Assembly (NCBI RefSeq): GCF_900187505.1
Contig: NZ_FYDL01000005.1
Span: 284,794-348,793 of the forward strand
DNA length: 64,000 nt
Origin: Pseudomonas sp. Irchel s3h17
GTDB taxonomy: Bacteria; Pseudomonadota; Gammaproteobacteria; Pseudomonadales; Pseudomonadaceae
Direction of reading: 5' to 3'
Shown here: one piece after another, positions 18,150-29,500 of the stretch
Position numbering within the stretch: the first letter of the stretch is position 1
Layout: each line of letters begins with the position of its first letter
Position numbers and translations under genes: made by a program
Notes under the pieces: model-generated
Seen by the model: only the letters and a program-made list of their open reading frames with translations
Told to the model about the DNA's origin: nothing
The model's database searches: none

Positions 18150-19280
18150 TTACAACCAGAGATTGAGCAAGCGTGCACCGCGGGCTTCGCTGTCGCCAAC
18201 GTGCTGGCCATGGCTGCTCAGGAAGCTTTGCCCCGCGCTGCCCCGGTCCCAGAATTGCCCGCGCAGGAACACGCTGACGCCGGCACTGGCCTGGCTCAAC
18301 GGTGGCTGGCTGGTCAGTGTCAGGCGATGCCAGGCCTGGCCTTCACTGAGTTCGCCGGGTTTGAGGCTGGCATCCCCCGGCGTCGATGACCCCTGATAAC
18401 CCCGCCAGGGTTTGTCCCATCCAGCGCGGCCCGTGACAAATGCCGGCACGGCGATCAGCTGTGCGCCCTGGTCGTCGAGTGTGCGGTAGTTGCCGGGGTA
18501 CCAGCTGTCGTTGCCGATCAGCACACCCAGGCGCCCGGCCGGTGTGTCGACGACTTGCAGTGCGTGCTCGGTGCCTGGCTGGATGTAGCCTTGTCTCTCC
18601 GGGTCCGGGTACAACTGGCGCTGTGGCTGGCCCAGGGGGACCCCGTCACGGCCAAATACCAGGCTGGTGTTGTACAGCGGGCCGCGCCCGACACGTAATG
18701 TGCCGTCGTTGACGCTCGGTTCGGGCAGCACGATGCTGCCGGCCACCAGGGTCACGCCGAACGCCTTGGCCAGCCCGCCGAACAGGGCCTGGTACTGGCT
18801 GGCCATGTCCTTGGCCTTCATGCGCAGGTGCGCGTCATCCAGGCGGTTGTCGCCCTTGGCGCTGATCACGGCACTGACGAAGGACAGGGGGTTGCTCACC
18901 GCGAGCCAGTTCATGGCTTCCTCGAGCGTGGCGGCCTGGTACAGCTCGTCTTTTTCGCCGCTGAGCATCAGCCAGGTGCCGATGTGTTCGGGCAGCACCA
19001 CGATGGTCTTTTCGTTGAGCAGGCCTTGTTCGCGCGCGTGCTGCAAATAGGCCGCGAGCTTGCGATGCAGGCGTTCGGGGCTTTGATAATCGGTGGGGAA
19101 CAGCTCGGGCTGGATGCCCAGCAGATTGCCGCGGTCGCTCGGTACACCCTGGTCGACGGCGAGGGTGATCCGCAGGTCGGACAGGTAATGGCCCATCGGG
19201 CGTTGCGCTGTCCACATGGCATAGCTGGTGATGACGGCGAGCAGCGCCATGGAGAAGGTCAGGTACAGAAGTTTGCGCAT
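18150..19280 (-). CDS. Nitrilase-fold (carbon-nitrogen hydrolase) protein, catalytic residues lost
   Basis: A 376-residue protein with one N-terminal membrane anchor (about residues 4-22) and a carbon-nitrogen hydrolase fold. The catalytic Glu is kept (VVLPEH, Glu98). The Lys position of the usual YRKxHLF motif reads QPQRQLYP (about 218-225), and the Cys of the usual ICYDxxFP motif reads VLIGNDSWYP with Gly256. The Glu-Lys-Cys triad is therefore broken and amidase activity is unlikely; a binding or structural role is more probable. First gene of an operon with the AraC regulator and divergent from fadH. Confidence 0.75.
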   Translation of the reverse strand: MRKLLYLTFSMALLAVITSYAMWTAQRPMGHYLSDLRITLAVDQGVPSDRGNLLGIQPELFPTDYQSPERLHRKLAAYLQHAREQGLLNEKTIVVLPEHIGTWLMLSGEKDELYQAATLEEAMNWLAVSNPLSFVSAVISAKGDNRLDDAHLRMKAKDMASQYQALFGGLAKAFGVTLVAGSIVLPEPSVNDGTLRVGRGPLYNTSLVFGRDGVPLGQPQRQLYPDPERQGYIQPGTEHALQVVDTPAGRLGVLIGNDSWYPGNYRTLDDQGAQLIAVPAFVTGRAGWDKPWRGYQGSSTPGDASLKPGELSEGQAWHRLTLTSQPPLSQASAGVSVFLRGQFWDRGSAGQSFLSSHGQHVGDSEARGARLLNLWL

Positions 19281-19462
19281 GGGAAAACAGTCGATGGCTG
19301 TGTGCAGGGCCTAGGGTAGGCCCCAGGCTGGAGAATGCCAAGGGGTGCTGCACATTTGGATCAATAACTTGTCACTTACGGTCATTGAGTGGCGGCGGGC
19401 CTGCTCTTAGTCTGTGCCACATAACCGATGGACGCCCAAGAGCGTCCGCACTTTTTCCGTGA

Positions 19463-21523
<2,061 letters not shown>

Positions 21524-21534
21524 TTCTATCCCCC

Positions 21535-21562
21535 GTGGCGAGGGGGCTAGCTCCCTCGCCAC
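21535..21562. repeat. REP palindrome (GTGGCGAGGG type)
   Basis: An imperfect palindrome GTGGCGAGGG...CCCTCGCCAC of 28 bases sits just after the fadH stop. The same unit recurs at 22559-22587 and 29458-29485 and, diverged, at 30942-31075. Confidence 0.9.
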
Positions 21563-21618
21563 ACAAGCCGTAGCAGGCTGTTAAAATCCCGGTTCTATTC
21601 TCCCAGAACCGATCCCTC

Positions 21619-22536
21619 ATGCTTTTCCCTCCCCACTGGTGCCCCCAGACCCCGCTTCAACCCCTGCACCTGGACTGGCTCGCCCGCGCGGGTGTCGAGG
21701 TGGCGGTGCTGCGGCTGGATCTCATCGATCCGCTGATCTCGGGCAACAAGTGGTTCAAGTTGATCGAGCACCTGAGGTTCGCCAGCGAAAGCGAAGCCAA
21801 GGGTGTCATCAGCCTCGGTGGCGCCTGGTCCAATCACCTGCATGCCCTGGCGGCCGCGGGCAAGCGCTTTGGTTTTCCAACCGTGGGCCTGTTGCGCGGC
21901 CATCCCCAGGACACTTCGACGGTGCAGGACTTGCAGGCTTTCGGCATGCAATTGCACTGGTTGGGGTACGGCGGTTATCGGGCTCGGCACCAACCCGGTT
22001 TCTGGCAACCGTGGCGGGAGCGCTACCCGGATTTGCATCCGATACCCGAAGGGGGTGGCACGGTGTTGGGCGCTCGAGGGTGCGGACAGTTACTGGCACT
22101 GGTGGCCGGGCAATTGGAGGCGCTGGGTTGGCCTGACCATGATGGCTGGTGGCTGGCCTGCGGAACCGGCACCACCTTGGCCGGCCTGGTGTTGGCGGAG
22201 GCCGGCAGGCACCCCGTACTGGGTGTGCTGGCCGTGCCGGATGATCATGGCGTGGCGCAGCAGGTCGACGGGATTTTGAGTGAGTGCGGGATGCCCGATG
22301 GAGGCTATGAGCTATTCGATGGCAGTCGTGGTGGTTTTGCCAAGGTCGATCCGACGTTGCTGGCGTTCATTGACGCCACCGAACGGGCCAGCGGTATCCC
22401 GCTGGAGCCCTTGTACACCGGCAAGGCGCTGTTGACGCTCAAGCAACAGGTCCAGGCTGGACGCTTTGCCAGCGGGACGCGCTTGATCTTCATCCACACG
22501 GGTGGCCTGCAGGGCCGTCGGGGCTTGAGTTCGTAG
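21619..22536 (+). CDS. PLP-dependent ACC deaminase / D-cysteine desulfhydrase family enzyme
   Basis: A 305-residue fold-type II PLP enzyme. The SGNKWFKL motif near residue 40 holds the Schiff-base lysine, and GGAWSNHLHALAA near 70-82 binds the substrate carboxylate and phosphate. C-terminal IFIHTGGLQG is the usual glycine-rich end. Relatives deaminate ACC or desulfhydrate D-cysteine; the substrate cannot be told from sequence, and true ACC deaminase is unlikely in a single-copy housekeeping context. It is flanked by REP palindromes and is probably monocistronic. Confidence 0.85.
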   Translation: MLFPPHWCPQTPLQPLHLDWLARAGVEVAVLRLDLIDPLISGNKWFKLIEHLRFASESEAKGVISLGGAWSNHLHALAAAGKRFGFPTVGLLRGHPQDTSTVQDLQAFGMQLHWLGYGGYRARHQPGFWQPWRERYPDLHPIPEGGGTVLGARGCGQLLALVAGQLEALGWPDHDGWWLACGTGTTLAGLVLAEAGRHPVLGVLAVPDDHGVAQQVDGILSECGMPDGGYELFDGSRGGFAKVDPTLLAFIDATERASGIPLEPLYTGKALLTLKQQVQAGRFASGTRLIFIHTGGLQGRRGLSS

Positions 22537-22558
22537 GGCACAAGCGGGCACGGCGCAT

Positions 22559-22587
22559 GTGGCGAGGGCGCGGGCTCCCTCGCCAGA
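22559..22587. repeat. REP palindrome (GTGGCGAGGG type)
   Basis: GTGGCGAGGG and CCCTCGCCAG arms lie in the convergent gap between the PLP enzyme and cytochrome b561 genes. The family is that of 21535-21562. Confidence 0.85.
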
Positions 22588-22602
22588 GCGCGGTGTTGGC
22601 GG

Positions 22603-23151
22603 TCAACCGCGTTTAGGCAGCATCCGCAGCAGGGTGTTGTCGCGGTACACGTAGTGGTGAGCCAGGCCAGCCACCGCGTGCAGGCCGATCAGCCAATAGC
22701 CGATGGTGCCGCCCAGGACGTGCCAACCCTCGATCTGTTTGGCCAGGTCCTTGTTTTCATCGATCAGCATCGGCAACTCGACGCCGTAGAACATCACCTG
22801 ATGACCTGCGGCACTGGTGATCAGCCAGCCCAGGATCGGCATGCTGATCATGAATACATACAGTGCAACGTGCATCAGGGTGGCGAGAGCGCTCTGCCAT
22901 TGCGGCGGCGTCGGCTTGATTTTCGGGGCAGTCCCCAGGCTGCGGGCAAGCAGGCGTAGCCAGACCAGCACGAACACGGTCAGGCCGAGCATGAAGTGGG
23001 CTTCCTTGATCAGGGTTCGCCCTTCACTGCCCTTGGGAAAAATCCCGCGCAGTTCGATACAGGCGTAAACCACTGCCAGCAGGACCAGCATCAACCAGTG
23101 CAATGTGACTGATACCGTGCTGTAGCGTGATTCCGAATTCTTCCATGGCAT
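22603..23151 (-). CDS. Cytochrome b561
   Basis: A 182-residue inner-membrane dihaem cytochrome with four transmembrane helices (about 15-35, 50-70, 90-110 and 145-165). Candidate haem ligands are His18 (VTLHWLML), His51 (EAHFML) and two His in the last helix (GLHAVAGLAHHYV). CybB-type proteins oxidise quinol and have been linked to superoxide:ubiquinone oxidoreductase activity. It stands alone; a second, different cytochrome b is encoded at 33689-34231. Confidence 0.9.
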   Translation of the reverse strand: MPWKNSESRYSTVSVTLHWLMLVLLAVVYACIELRGIFPKGSEGRTLIKEAHFMLGLTVFVLVWLRLLARSLGTAPKIKPTPPQWQSALATLMHVALYVFMISMPILGWLITSAAGHQVMFYGVELPMLIDENKDLAKQIEGWHVLGGTIGYWLIGLHAVAGLAHHYVYRDNTLLRMLPKRG

Positions 23152-23293
23152 AGGTATTTCCTCGCTAGTCAGGTCTGAAATTCCCCGCTCTTGTGTGACG
23201 GAGTGCGGTCACTGTAATCCTGTTTGCGCGGGTTTGCCTGAGTCAGGTCAGGCTTTTGTCATGCTACGAGCGCTCTGCGACGGGTGTTCTGGT

Positions 23294-23328
23294 CAAAAAA
23301 AAACGCCAGCCCGGTTCAGGGGCTGGCG
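23294..23328 (-). terminator. Intrinsic terminator of the phnWX operon
   Basis: On the minus strand CGCCAGCCC pairs with GGGCTGGCG (23304-23312 with 23320-23328) and is followed by about ten Ts. It lies just beyond the phnX stop. Confidence 0.9.
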
Positions 23329-23350
23329 CTGTTTGGGCGTCCCGGGACCG

Positions 23351-24178
23351 TTAGCTGACTTGCGGCATTTCGCCCTTGGCCAGGCGTTTGTTGATGTCGG
23401 TAATCACTTCTGGCAGGTCCGTGATGGTGTCGATCATGTAGTGCGGGCGCGAGCCTTCGAACAGGGCGTGAATGCGTTTGCGTTCACTGGCCAGGGTGTC
23501 GCTGGCCAGCGCACGATAGCCTTCGTACGTCAGGCCCAGGGCGTTGCCCGAGCAGACCAGCGCGACGGTCCACATGCCGGCACGTCGACCTTCGAGGATA
23601 CCGGGCACCGTGTCGTCGATCTTCACGCAGGCGGCGACGTCGTCGACCCCCAGGGCAATCACGTTGGCCAGCGCCTGGGCCGGCCATGGGCGGCCGTTGG
23701 GTACTTCGTCGGTGGCCACTACGTGATCGGCCACGTAGCCATTGGTGGCGGCCAGCTCCACGACCTTGTCCATCACCTGCTTGGGGTAGCCGGAGCACGA
23801 GCCGATCTTGATCCCTTGCTGGCGCAATTGGGCGATGGTGTCCAGGGCGCCCGGGATCAGTGCCGAGTGTTCGGCGATTTTCTCGATTTGCAGGGGCATG
23901 AAGCGTTGGTAGATGGCGGTCACGTCAGCGTCGGTCGGTGTGCGGCCGAAGACCTGGCGATAACGCTCGGCCACCTGCGGATGATCGCACAGGGTGCGGA
24001 TGTGGTCCCACTTGCCCATGCCCATTGGCCCGCGGGCTTCTTCGATGGAGACCTGGACATCGAACTCGGCGAAGGCCTCGACGAAGATCTGGGTCGGGGC
24101 GAATGAGCCGAAATCGACCACGGTGCCGGCCCAGTCGAGGATGGCGGCTTGCAGTTGGGTTGGGTTGTTGTAGTTCAT
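23351..24178 (-). CDS. phnX: Phosphonoacetaldehyde hydrolase
   Basis: PhnX cleaves the C-P bond of phosphonoacetaldehyde to acetaldehyde and phosphate. The 275-residue HAD protein has the nucleophile motif [10 protein letters not shown] near residues 13-22 and the Schiff-base lysine in GMGKWDHIR near residue 54. It lies downstream of phnW in the same orientation, separated by a REPIN-type repeat, and together they convert 2-aminoethylphosphonate to acetaldehyde, alanine and phosphate. Confidence 0.95.
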   Translation of the reverse strand: MNYNNPTQLQAAILDWAGTVVDFGSFAPTQIFVEAFAEFDVQVSIEEARGPMGMGKWDHIRTLCDHPQVAERYRQVFGRTPTDADVTAIYQRFMPLQIEKIAEHSALIPGALDTIAQLRQQGIKIGSCSGYPKQVMDKVVELAATNGYVADHVVATDEVPNGRPWPAQALANVIALGVDDVAACVKIDDTVPGILEGRRAGMWTVALVCSGNALGLTYEGYRALASDTLASERKRIHALFEGSRPHYMIDTITDLPEVITDINKRLAKGEMPQVS

Positions 24179-24190
24179 GGCGCGGGTGTC

Positions 24191-24292
24191 CTGTAGGGGC
24201 TGGCTTGCCAGCGAAGGTCGTTAACGATGACTCGTGGTTGCTGGATAAACGCGGTGCTGTCGAGTCCGTCGCTGGCAAGCCAGCGTCTGCAA
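24191..24292. repeat. REPIN-type element between phnX and phnW
   Basis: Two inverted GCTGGCTTGCCAGC-type palindromes flank an inner segment with GTTAACGATGAC at 24219-24230 and CTGGATAA. The inner part matches the element at 44851-44940, although the end palindromes differ, so the two belong to related families. Confidence 0.8.
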
Positions 24293-24312
24293 CAGTCGGT
24301 GCGTCATCGGGG

Positions 24313-25422
24313 TCAGATGTCGAGCACTTCCATCTCCCGCAGTACCTCTGCCACAGCGGCAACGGCGGCTTGCATCTCGATACCGTTGACGTGACCGATG
24401 CAGCCGACGCGGAAGGTTTCGACCTGGGTCAACTTGCCCGGGTAGAGGATGTAACCCTTGGCCTTGACCCGTTCGTAGAACTCCTTGAACTGGTAGCGCG
24501 GGTCCTTCGGTGCGTGGAAGGTGACGATGATCGGCGCCTGGATGCTGGCTGGCAGGAAGCTGCGCAGGCCCAGCTTGCTCATTTCTTCGAGCAGCACCTG
24601 GCAGTTGCTCGCGTAACGCCGATGCCGCGCCGGCAGGCCGCCTTCTTCGTTGTACTGCAGCAGTGCTTCGTGAAGGGCCGCGACTACATGGGTCGGCGGG
24701 GTGAAGCGCCACTGGCCGGTCCTGGCCATGTAGGTGTGCTGGTCGAACAGGTCCATCGCCAGGGAGTGGGAGTTACCGGCGGCATTGGCCAATGCGCTCT
24801 TGCTGGCGAAGACGAAGCCCATGCCCGGCACGCCTTCCAGGCATTTGCCGCTGGCCGCGATCAAGGCATCGAAGGGGACCTGGCGAGCGTCGATGGGCAG
24901 CGCGCCAAACGAGCTCATGGCGTCGATGATCAGGCGTTTACCGTGCCGGGCGATGACCTGGGCGATGTCCGGCAGCGGGTTGAGAATCCCGGTACTGGTC
25001 TCACAGTGAATCAGCGCCACGTGGGTGATGCTGTTGTCGGCGCGCAGCAGGCGGTCGACGTCGGCGGCCGTGGTCGGTTCGTCTTCGGCGCTTTCGAAGG
25101 TGCTGAACGAACGGCCCAGCACTTCGCAGATTTTCGCCAGGCGTTTGCCATAGGCACCATTGATCAGCACCAGGACCTTGCCGTCCCGTGGCACCAGGGT
25201 GCCGATGGCCGCTTCGACGGCGAAGGTGCCGCTGCCTTGCAAGGGGACGCAGTGGTGGCTGTCGGTGCCGTTGACGATCGCCAGCAGTTGTTCGCACAGG
25301 CTGGCGGTCAATTGGTTGAAGCGATCATCCCATGAACCCCAGTCGACCATCATCGCCTGGCGGGTGCGAGCCGATGTGGTCAGTGGGCCGGGGGTGAGCA
25401 GGATGGGTTCGGCAGTACTCAT
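24313..25422 (-). CDS. phnW: 2-aminoethylphosphonate--pyruvate transaminase
   Basis: PhnW transfers the amino group of 2-aminoethylphosphonate to pyruvate, giving phosphonoacetaldehyde and alanine. The 369-residue class V aminotransferase shows the PLP lysine in AASGKCLEG near residue 194, and LTPGPLTTS at its N-terminus for substrate binding. It is first gene of the phnW-phnX unit and divergent from the LysR regulator at 25532, matching the recalled PA1309-PA1311 arrangement. Confidence 0.95.
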   Translation of the reverse strand: MSTAEPILLTPGPLTTSARTRQAMMVDWGSWDDRFNQLTASLCEQLLAIVNGTDSHHCVPLQGSGTFAVEAAIGTLVPRDGKVLVLINGAYGKRLAKICEVLGRSFSTFESAEDEPTTAADVDRLLRADNSITHVALIHCETSTGILNPLPDIAQVIARHGKRLIIDAMSSFGALPIDARQVPFDALIAASGKCLEGVPGMGFVFASKSALANAAGNSHSLAMDLFDQHTYMARTGQWRFTPPTHVVAALHEALLQYNEEGGLPARHRRYASNCQVLLEEMSKLGLRSFLPASIQAPIIVTFHAPKDPRYQFKEFYERVKAKGYILYPGKLTQVETFRVGCIGHVNGIEMQAAVAAVAEVLREMEVLDI

Positions 25423-25531
25423 TCACGTGTCCTCGCATTCAATGGGATGAAGCTACGGGACATAAATTGCAATTTGGCGTGCTATCAATCAAATTGTTTG
25501 TTGTTATGCCAATCATCAGTAAGGGTTATTC

Positions 25532-26395
25532 ATGAACCTGTTCCAGCTTCGTGCATTTGATGCCGTGGCCCGTGAGGGCAGCTTCACCCGGGCCGCTGCC
25601 CGCTTGTTTATCAGCCAGCCGGCGGTCACCGGGCACATCAAGGCACTGGAGGAGCACTACCAGATCACACTCTTGCGGCGTACCGCGCGGCGGGTCGAGC
25701 TGACGGAGGAGGGCACCAAGCTGGCGGCGATCACCCGGGCCATGTTTGGCCTGGCCGAGGAAGCGCAGGTGATGCTCGAAGCCAATCGGCAGTTGCTGAC
25801 CGGTCGCCTGGAAGTGGCGGCGGACGGCCCGCACATGGTGATGCCGATGCTTGCCAGCCTGCGGGCGCGGTATCCGGGAATCACGGTCAACCTGCGCCTG
25901 GGCAATGCCCAGGAAACCCTGGCGGCGCTGTTGTCCGAGCATGCCGATGTGGCGGTGCTGACAGAGGTCGAGCCGCGCAAAGGGTTGCACCTGCAAGCCT
26001 TGAGCGAATCGCGGATCTGCGCCCTGGTGCCGGATAACCACCCTTGGGCCGCGCTGGAGCGGGGGGTTGCGCTCAGGCAGCTGGATCAGGTGATCATGGT
26101 GTTGCGTGAGCCGAGCTCGATTACCCGTCGCACCTTCGACGACGCCTGTGTTCAGGCGAAGGTCAATCCACGGGTGTTGCTGGAGCTCGACAGTCGCGAG
26201 GCGGTCACCGAAGCCGTCGCCGCCCAACTGGGGGTGGGGGTGGTGTCGTCGGTGGAAGTCAGTCACGACCCACGGGTGCGGGCGGTGCCGATCCTGGGCG
26301 ACGGGCTGGTGAACCGGCACATGATCGGCTGCATGGAGCGGCGCCGGGATTTGCGCTTGATCCAGGCGTTCTTTGGCCTGGCGCCAGGGGGATAG
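25532..26395 (+). CDS. LysR-family regulator of phnWX
   Basis: A 287-residue regulator with an N-terminal winged HTH (residues 1-60, NLFQLRAFDAVAREGSFTRAA) and a type 2 periplasmic-binding effector domain (about 90-285). It is divergent from phnW across a 109-bp AT-rich gap containing several T-N11-A-type half sites, the usual arrangement for LysR autoregulation and activation of the neighbouring operon by its substrate. Regulation of phnWX is inferred from position. Confidence 0.88.
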   Translation: MNLFQLRAFDAVAREGSFTRAAARLFISQPAVTGHIKALEEHYQITLLRRTARRVELTEEGTKLAAITRAMFGLAEEAQVMLEANRQLLTGRLEVAADGPHMVMPMLASLRARYPGITVNLRLGNAQETLAALLSEHADVAVLTEVEPRKGLHLQALSESRICALVPDNHPWAALERGVALRQLDQVIMVLREPSSITRRTFDDACVQAKVNPRVLLELDSREAVTEAVAAQLGVGVVSSVEVSHDPRVRAVPILGDGLVNRHMIGCMERRRDLRLIQAFFGLAPGG

Positions 26396-26593
26396 TGGGT
26401 GGTGTCGCCTTCGCGGGTTTGCCCGCAAGGAGGTCGGACCTGTCTACTCCAGGCTTTCGCGCACCCTCTGCAGGAACGTCGCCACCACCCGTCGCGTACA
26501 AGGAGCGCGCGGAGGACCATGGCCGGCGGCCACGCCACCTGGACGTGCGGCTGGCCAGGTTTTTGCCGCCGCAGCCGGCAAGGCGGACAAGGG

Positions 26594-28519
26594 TCAGTGT
26601 CCGGGGCGGTTCACCAGCCAGTCGAACAGCAGCTGGTTGTCGGCCCCTCGCTGGTGTGTCCTGGCTGTGTTGGCGCTGTCGATGAAGTCCAGGCGCTGCT
26701 CACGTGTCCAGTGTTGCTGGAAGTAGTCGGCCAGAGCCTCGCATTGCCCTGGATACAGCAGGCAGAGTTGCTCCGGTGTGCGGGCAAACTCGCGGGCCAG
26801 TTGTTTTTTTTGCTCGATCGTCAGTGACAGCTTGCCTGACGCCTGACTCCGGCCTTCCATGATCACGGCATCACGGTTGAGACCGTCCAGCTCCTTGAGG
26901 CCGGGGCGGCGCATGCGCACGATGTACCAGGCGGTGTCGGCCAGTCGTTGCACCGTGGAGGGCGGTTGTTCGAACAGGTAGATCTCGCCGTTCCAGCCGA
27001 TGGCATGTTCCGCCAGCCTATCGGCGTCGTCGACATGTTCGCAGGCCGGCGCCGGGGTGCTCGTAGATGGCGTGGGGCTGATCATGGGGCCAGACAACGT
27101 GATGGTGTTCGGCGCCAGGTGCAGGACATTGCCATTGGCGCTCAGGCTGATGGGCTGCTCCTCAATCCCTTGTGCGCACTCGCCTGGCGCAGCGCCGGTG
27201 AAGTCTCCCAATAGCACGGGCCGGTCGGGGTCGGCATCGAGAAAGGCAATTTGCACTTCGCTGCCACCCAGGGGCCGCTGGGGCTGACCGCTGCCGGTGT
27301 GCACAAGGGACAACCAAATGCCGCCCGCGTCGTGCCCGCCGGATTGCTGTGGCCACAGGCAGACCTCGATCCGCCCTTGAGCATCGAGCGCGGCGGGTTT
27401 GCCGGCCGGCCCCACGACACAACCGACCTGATAGCCGCTGATGCATGGCTTGGGATGGGCCGGGGCTGGCCGGAATTCGGTGGACCAGGGAATGGCGGTG
27501 AACTGATTGCCATAGCCGGTTGGCAGATCCGGCCATGGGTTGTCCACACCGGGTTGTTGTCCCTGGTGTCGCACATCACAGAGTAGCCATTGATCGTTGA
27601 GTGCCGTCACCGGATGGCCGTAGACCAGCAGCGTCCGACCGCTGTGCAGTGCAGGTTGGGTGCTGTGGCCCTGCACCCGATGCTGCCGGCAACGCGTCCG
27701 TTCAAGTGCCCGGCGTCCCAACTGGTTGCGGCGTGTGAGCAAAGGGTCGATTCGGCCCGGCTCGGACGGCGTGTCGAGGGGGGGCTGATTGGCGGCGTCG
27801 GCGGGCGCTGGGGGCATTGCGAGACTGTCGGCGCGCTGCTGGAAACCGGCTTGCGGTTCGCCGAAGGGCCGGTCATGACACTCGGACAGCCGGGTGATCT
27901 GCGACGGCTCGGCACTGTGCACGGCGAGGTGAAAGGCGGTCTCGACCGGCGGCAGGGCAAAGCTTGCGCTGTCCTCGGCAAACACCAGGATGTGTCGGTC
28001 AGGGTGGTGTTCAAAGTGAAAATGCAGGCCTTCCTCTTCACACAACCGGTGCAGCAGGTGCAGATCGGTTTCATCGTACTGGATGCAGAACTCGCGCGGC
28101 GGATACTCCCCGTTTGGCAGTTCGAACCGATAACTGTCGCCGGGCAGTCGATGTTCGTTGAGCAACTGGCGCAACAGCCCTGGCACGCTCAGTTGCCGGA
28201 ACACCCGGCGTCGGGGCTGCTGTTCCAGCGTCTGCAGCCGGGGTGTCAGCTTCAGGCTGTAGCCGATCTGCTGCGCGCCCTCGTAGTGCAAGCCGGCGCT
28301 GTGGACGATACCGTGCAGGCCGGTGTCGCGGCTCATCCCGAGCCAGGCCGGTTGATGCAGCAAGTGTTCGAGCGCCATGGCCGGCACGGGGCCGACCATT
28401 TCAACCTCGAACCGATAGACCTGGTTGAGGGCTTCGTGACCGCTGAACTGGCGGACCGGGAAACTCAAGCCGAGCTCGGTGAGCGTCAGGGTGAAGGGGC
28501 TTTCCTTGTCGTTGTGCAT
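26594..28519 (-). CDS. Orphan type VI secretion tip protein VgrG with C-terminal extension
   Basis: A 641-residue VgrG/TssI spike protein. The gp27-like N-terminal base (about 1-330) is followed by a gp5-type OB fold near 370-460, recognisable from GYQVGCVVGPAGKPAA and DADPDRPVLLGDF. It lacks the long DUF2345 stretch of many VgrGs. Residues 490-641 are an extra region containing EQPPSTVQRLADTAWYIVRM, which I cannot assign. The ATG at 28519 has AGAAGAG upstream; in-frame starts at 28537 and 28552 are alternatives. No other T6SS gene, adaptor or recognisable immunity gene is adjacent. Confidence 0.8.
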   Translation of the reverse strand: MHNDKESPFTLTLTELGLSFPVRQFSGHEALNQVYRFEVEMVGPVPAMALEHLLHQPAWLGMSRDTGLHGIVHSAGLHYEGAQQIGYSLKLTPRLQTLEQQPRRRVFRQLSVPGLLRQLLNEHRLPGDSYRFELPNGEYPPREFCIQYDETDLHLLHRLCEEEGLHFHFEHHPDRHILVFAEDSASFALPPVETAFHLAVHSAEPSQITRLSECHDRPFGEPQAGFQQRADSLAMPPAPADAANQPPLDTPSEPGRIDPLLTRRNQLGRRALERTRCRQHRVQGHSTQPALHSGRTLLVYGHPVTALNDQWLLCDVRHQGQQPGVDNPWPDLPTGYGNQFTAIPWSTEFRPAPAHPKPCISGYQVGCVVGPAGKPAALDAQGRIEVCLWPQQSGGHDAGGIWLSLVHTGSGQPQRPLGGSEVQIAFLDADPDRPVLLGDFTGAAPGECAQGIEEQPISLSANGNVLHLAPNTITLSGPMISPTPSTSTPAPACEHVDDADRLAEHAIGWNGEIYLFEQPPSTVQRLADTAWYIVRMRRPGLKELDGLNRDAVIMEGRSQASGKLSLTIEQKKQLAREFARTPEQLCLLYPGQCEALADYFQQHWTREQRLDFIDSANTARTHQRGADNQLLFDWLVNRPGH

Positions 28520-28738
28520 CAAAGACTCTTCTGCCATGAAGTGCGGGGGCATAGAGGTTACGAAACACTGGCGATCAATAGTCGGCCAAGGCGGTTTTTC
28601 AGAAATGCCCTACAACGGCTAGTAAGGATGTCGATCACTGACAACACTTTTTGGTCGATTGCCAACTTTTTGCCGTATAAACTTGCGCAAAGCGTCGGCC
28701 AATAGTTGTCTCGGCGCCACAGATCAAGAGAGTGAGTA

Positions 28739-29443
28739 ATGGGCGCACAGTGGAAGGTTAAACACAAAGAAGCGGCAGCCAACGCCAAGGGCAAGATCTT
28801 CGGCAAGCTGGTGAAAGAAATCACCATTGCTGCGCGTAACGGCGCCGATATCGCGACCAACGCGCACCTGCGTCTGGTAGTCGAGCAAGCGAAAAAGGCC
28901 TCGATGCCCCGTGAGACCCTGGAACGCGCCATCAAGAAAGGCTCCGGCCAACTGGGCGAAACCGTTCAGTACCATCGTGTGACCTACGAAGGTTTCGCAC
29001 CGCACCAGGTGCCGCTGATCGTCGAGTGCGTGACCGATAACATCAACCGCACCGTGGCTGAAATCCGCGTGGCGTTCCGCAAGGGCCAACTGGGGGCTTC
29101 CGGTTCCGTGGCCTGGGACTTCGACCACGTCGGCATGATCGAGGCGTCCCCGGACACCCCTGACGCCGATCCGGAAATGGCCGCCATCGAAGCCGGTGCG
29201 CAGGATTTCGAGCCGGCCGAGGATGGCGCGACCTTGTTCATCACCGAAGCCACCGACCTGGATGCCGTGCAGAAGGCGTTGCCTGAGCAAGGCTTCACCG
29301 TGTTGTCGGCGAAACTGGGCTACAAGCCAAAGAACCCGGTCAGCGGCTTGACCGACGCGCAAATGGAAGAAGTCGAAGCCTTCCTCGAAGGCCTGGATAA
29401 CCACGACGACGTGCAGGACATGTTTGTCGGCCTGGCGGGCTGA
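28739..29443 (+). CDS. YebC/PmpR-family DNA-binding or translation factor
   Basis: A 234-residue TACO1/YebC protein with the typical [19 protein letters not shown] start, a three-domain layout, and the acidic central segment. Members were described as transcriptional regulators (PmpR of quorum sensing) and more recently as factors relieving ribosome stalling at proline stretches. The sequence does not decide between these roles. ATG at 28739 follows GAGTGAG. It appears monocistronic, with a REP palindrome just downstream. Confidence 0.92.
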   Translation: MGAQWKVKHKEAAANAKGKIFGKLVKEITIAARNGADIATNAHLRLVVEQAKKASMPRETLERAIKKGSGQLGETVQYHRVTYEGFAPHQVPLIVECVTDNINRTVAEIRVAFRKGQLGASGSVAWDFDHVGMIEASPDTPDADPEMAAIEAGAQDFEPAEDGATLFITEATDLDAVQKALPEQGFTVLSAKLGYKPKNPVSGLTDAQMEEVEAFLEGLDNHDDVQDMFVGLAG

Positions 29444-29457
29444 GTCCGACCTGACCC

Positions 29458-29485
29458 GTGGCGAGGGAGCACGCTCCCTCGCCAC
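29458..29485. repeat. REP palindrome (GTGGCGAGGG type)
   Basis: Perfect GTGGCGAGGGAGC...GCTCCCTCGCCAC arms lie in the convergent gap between the yebC-like gene and the LRR kinase gene. Confidence 0.92.
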
Positions 29486-29500
29486 GTGGCGTGTGCGCCG

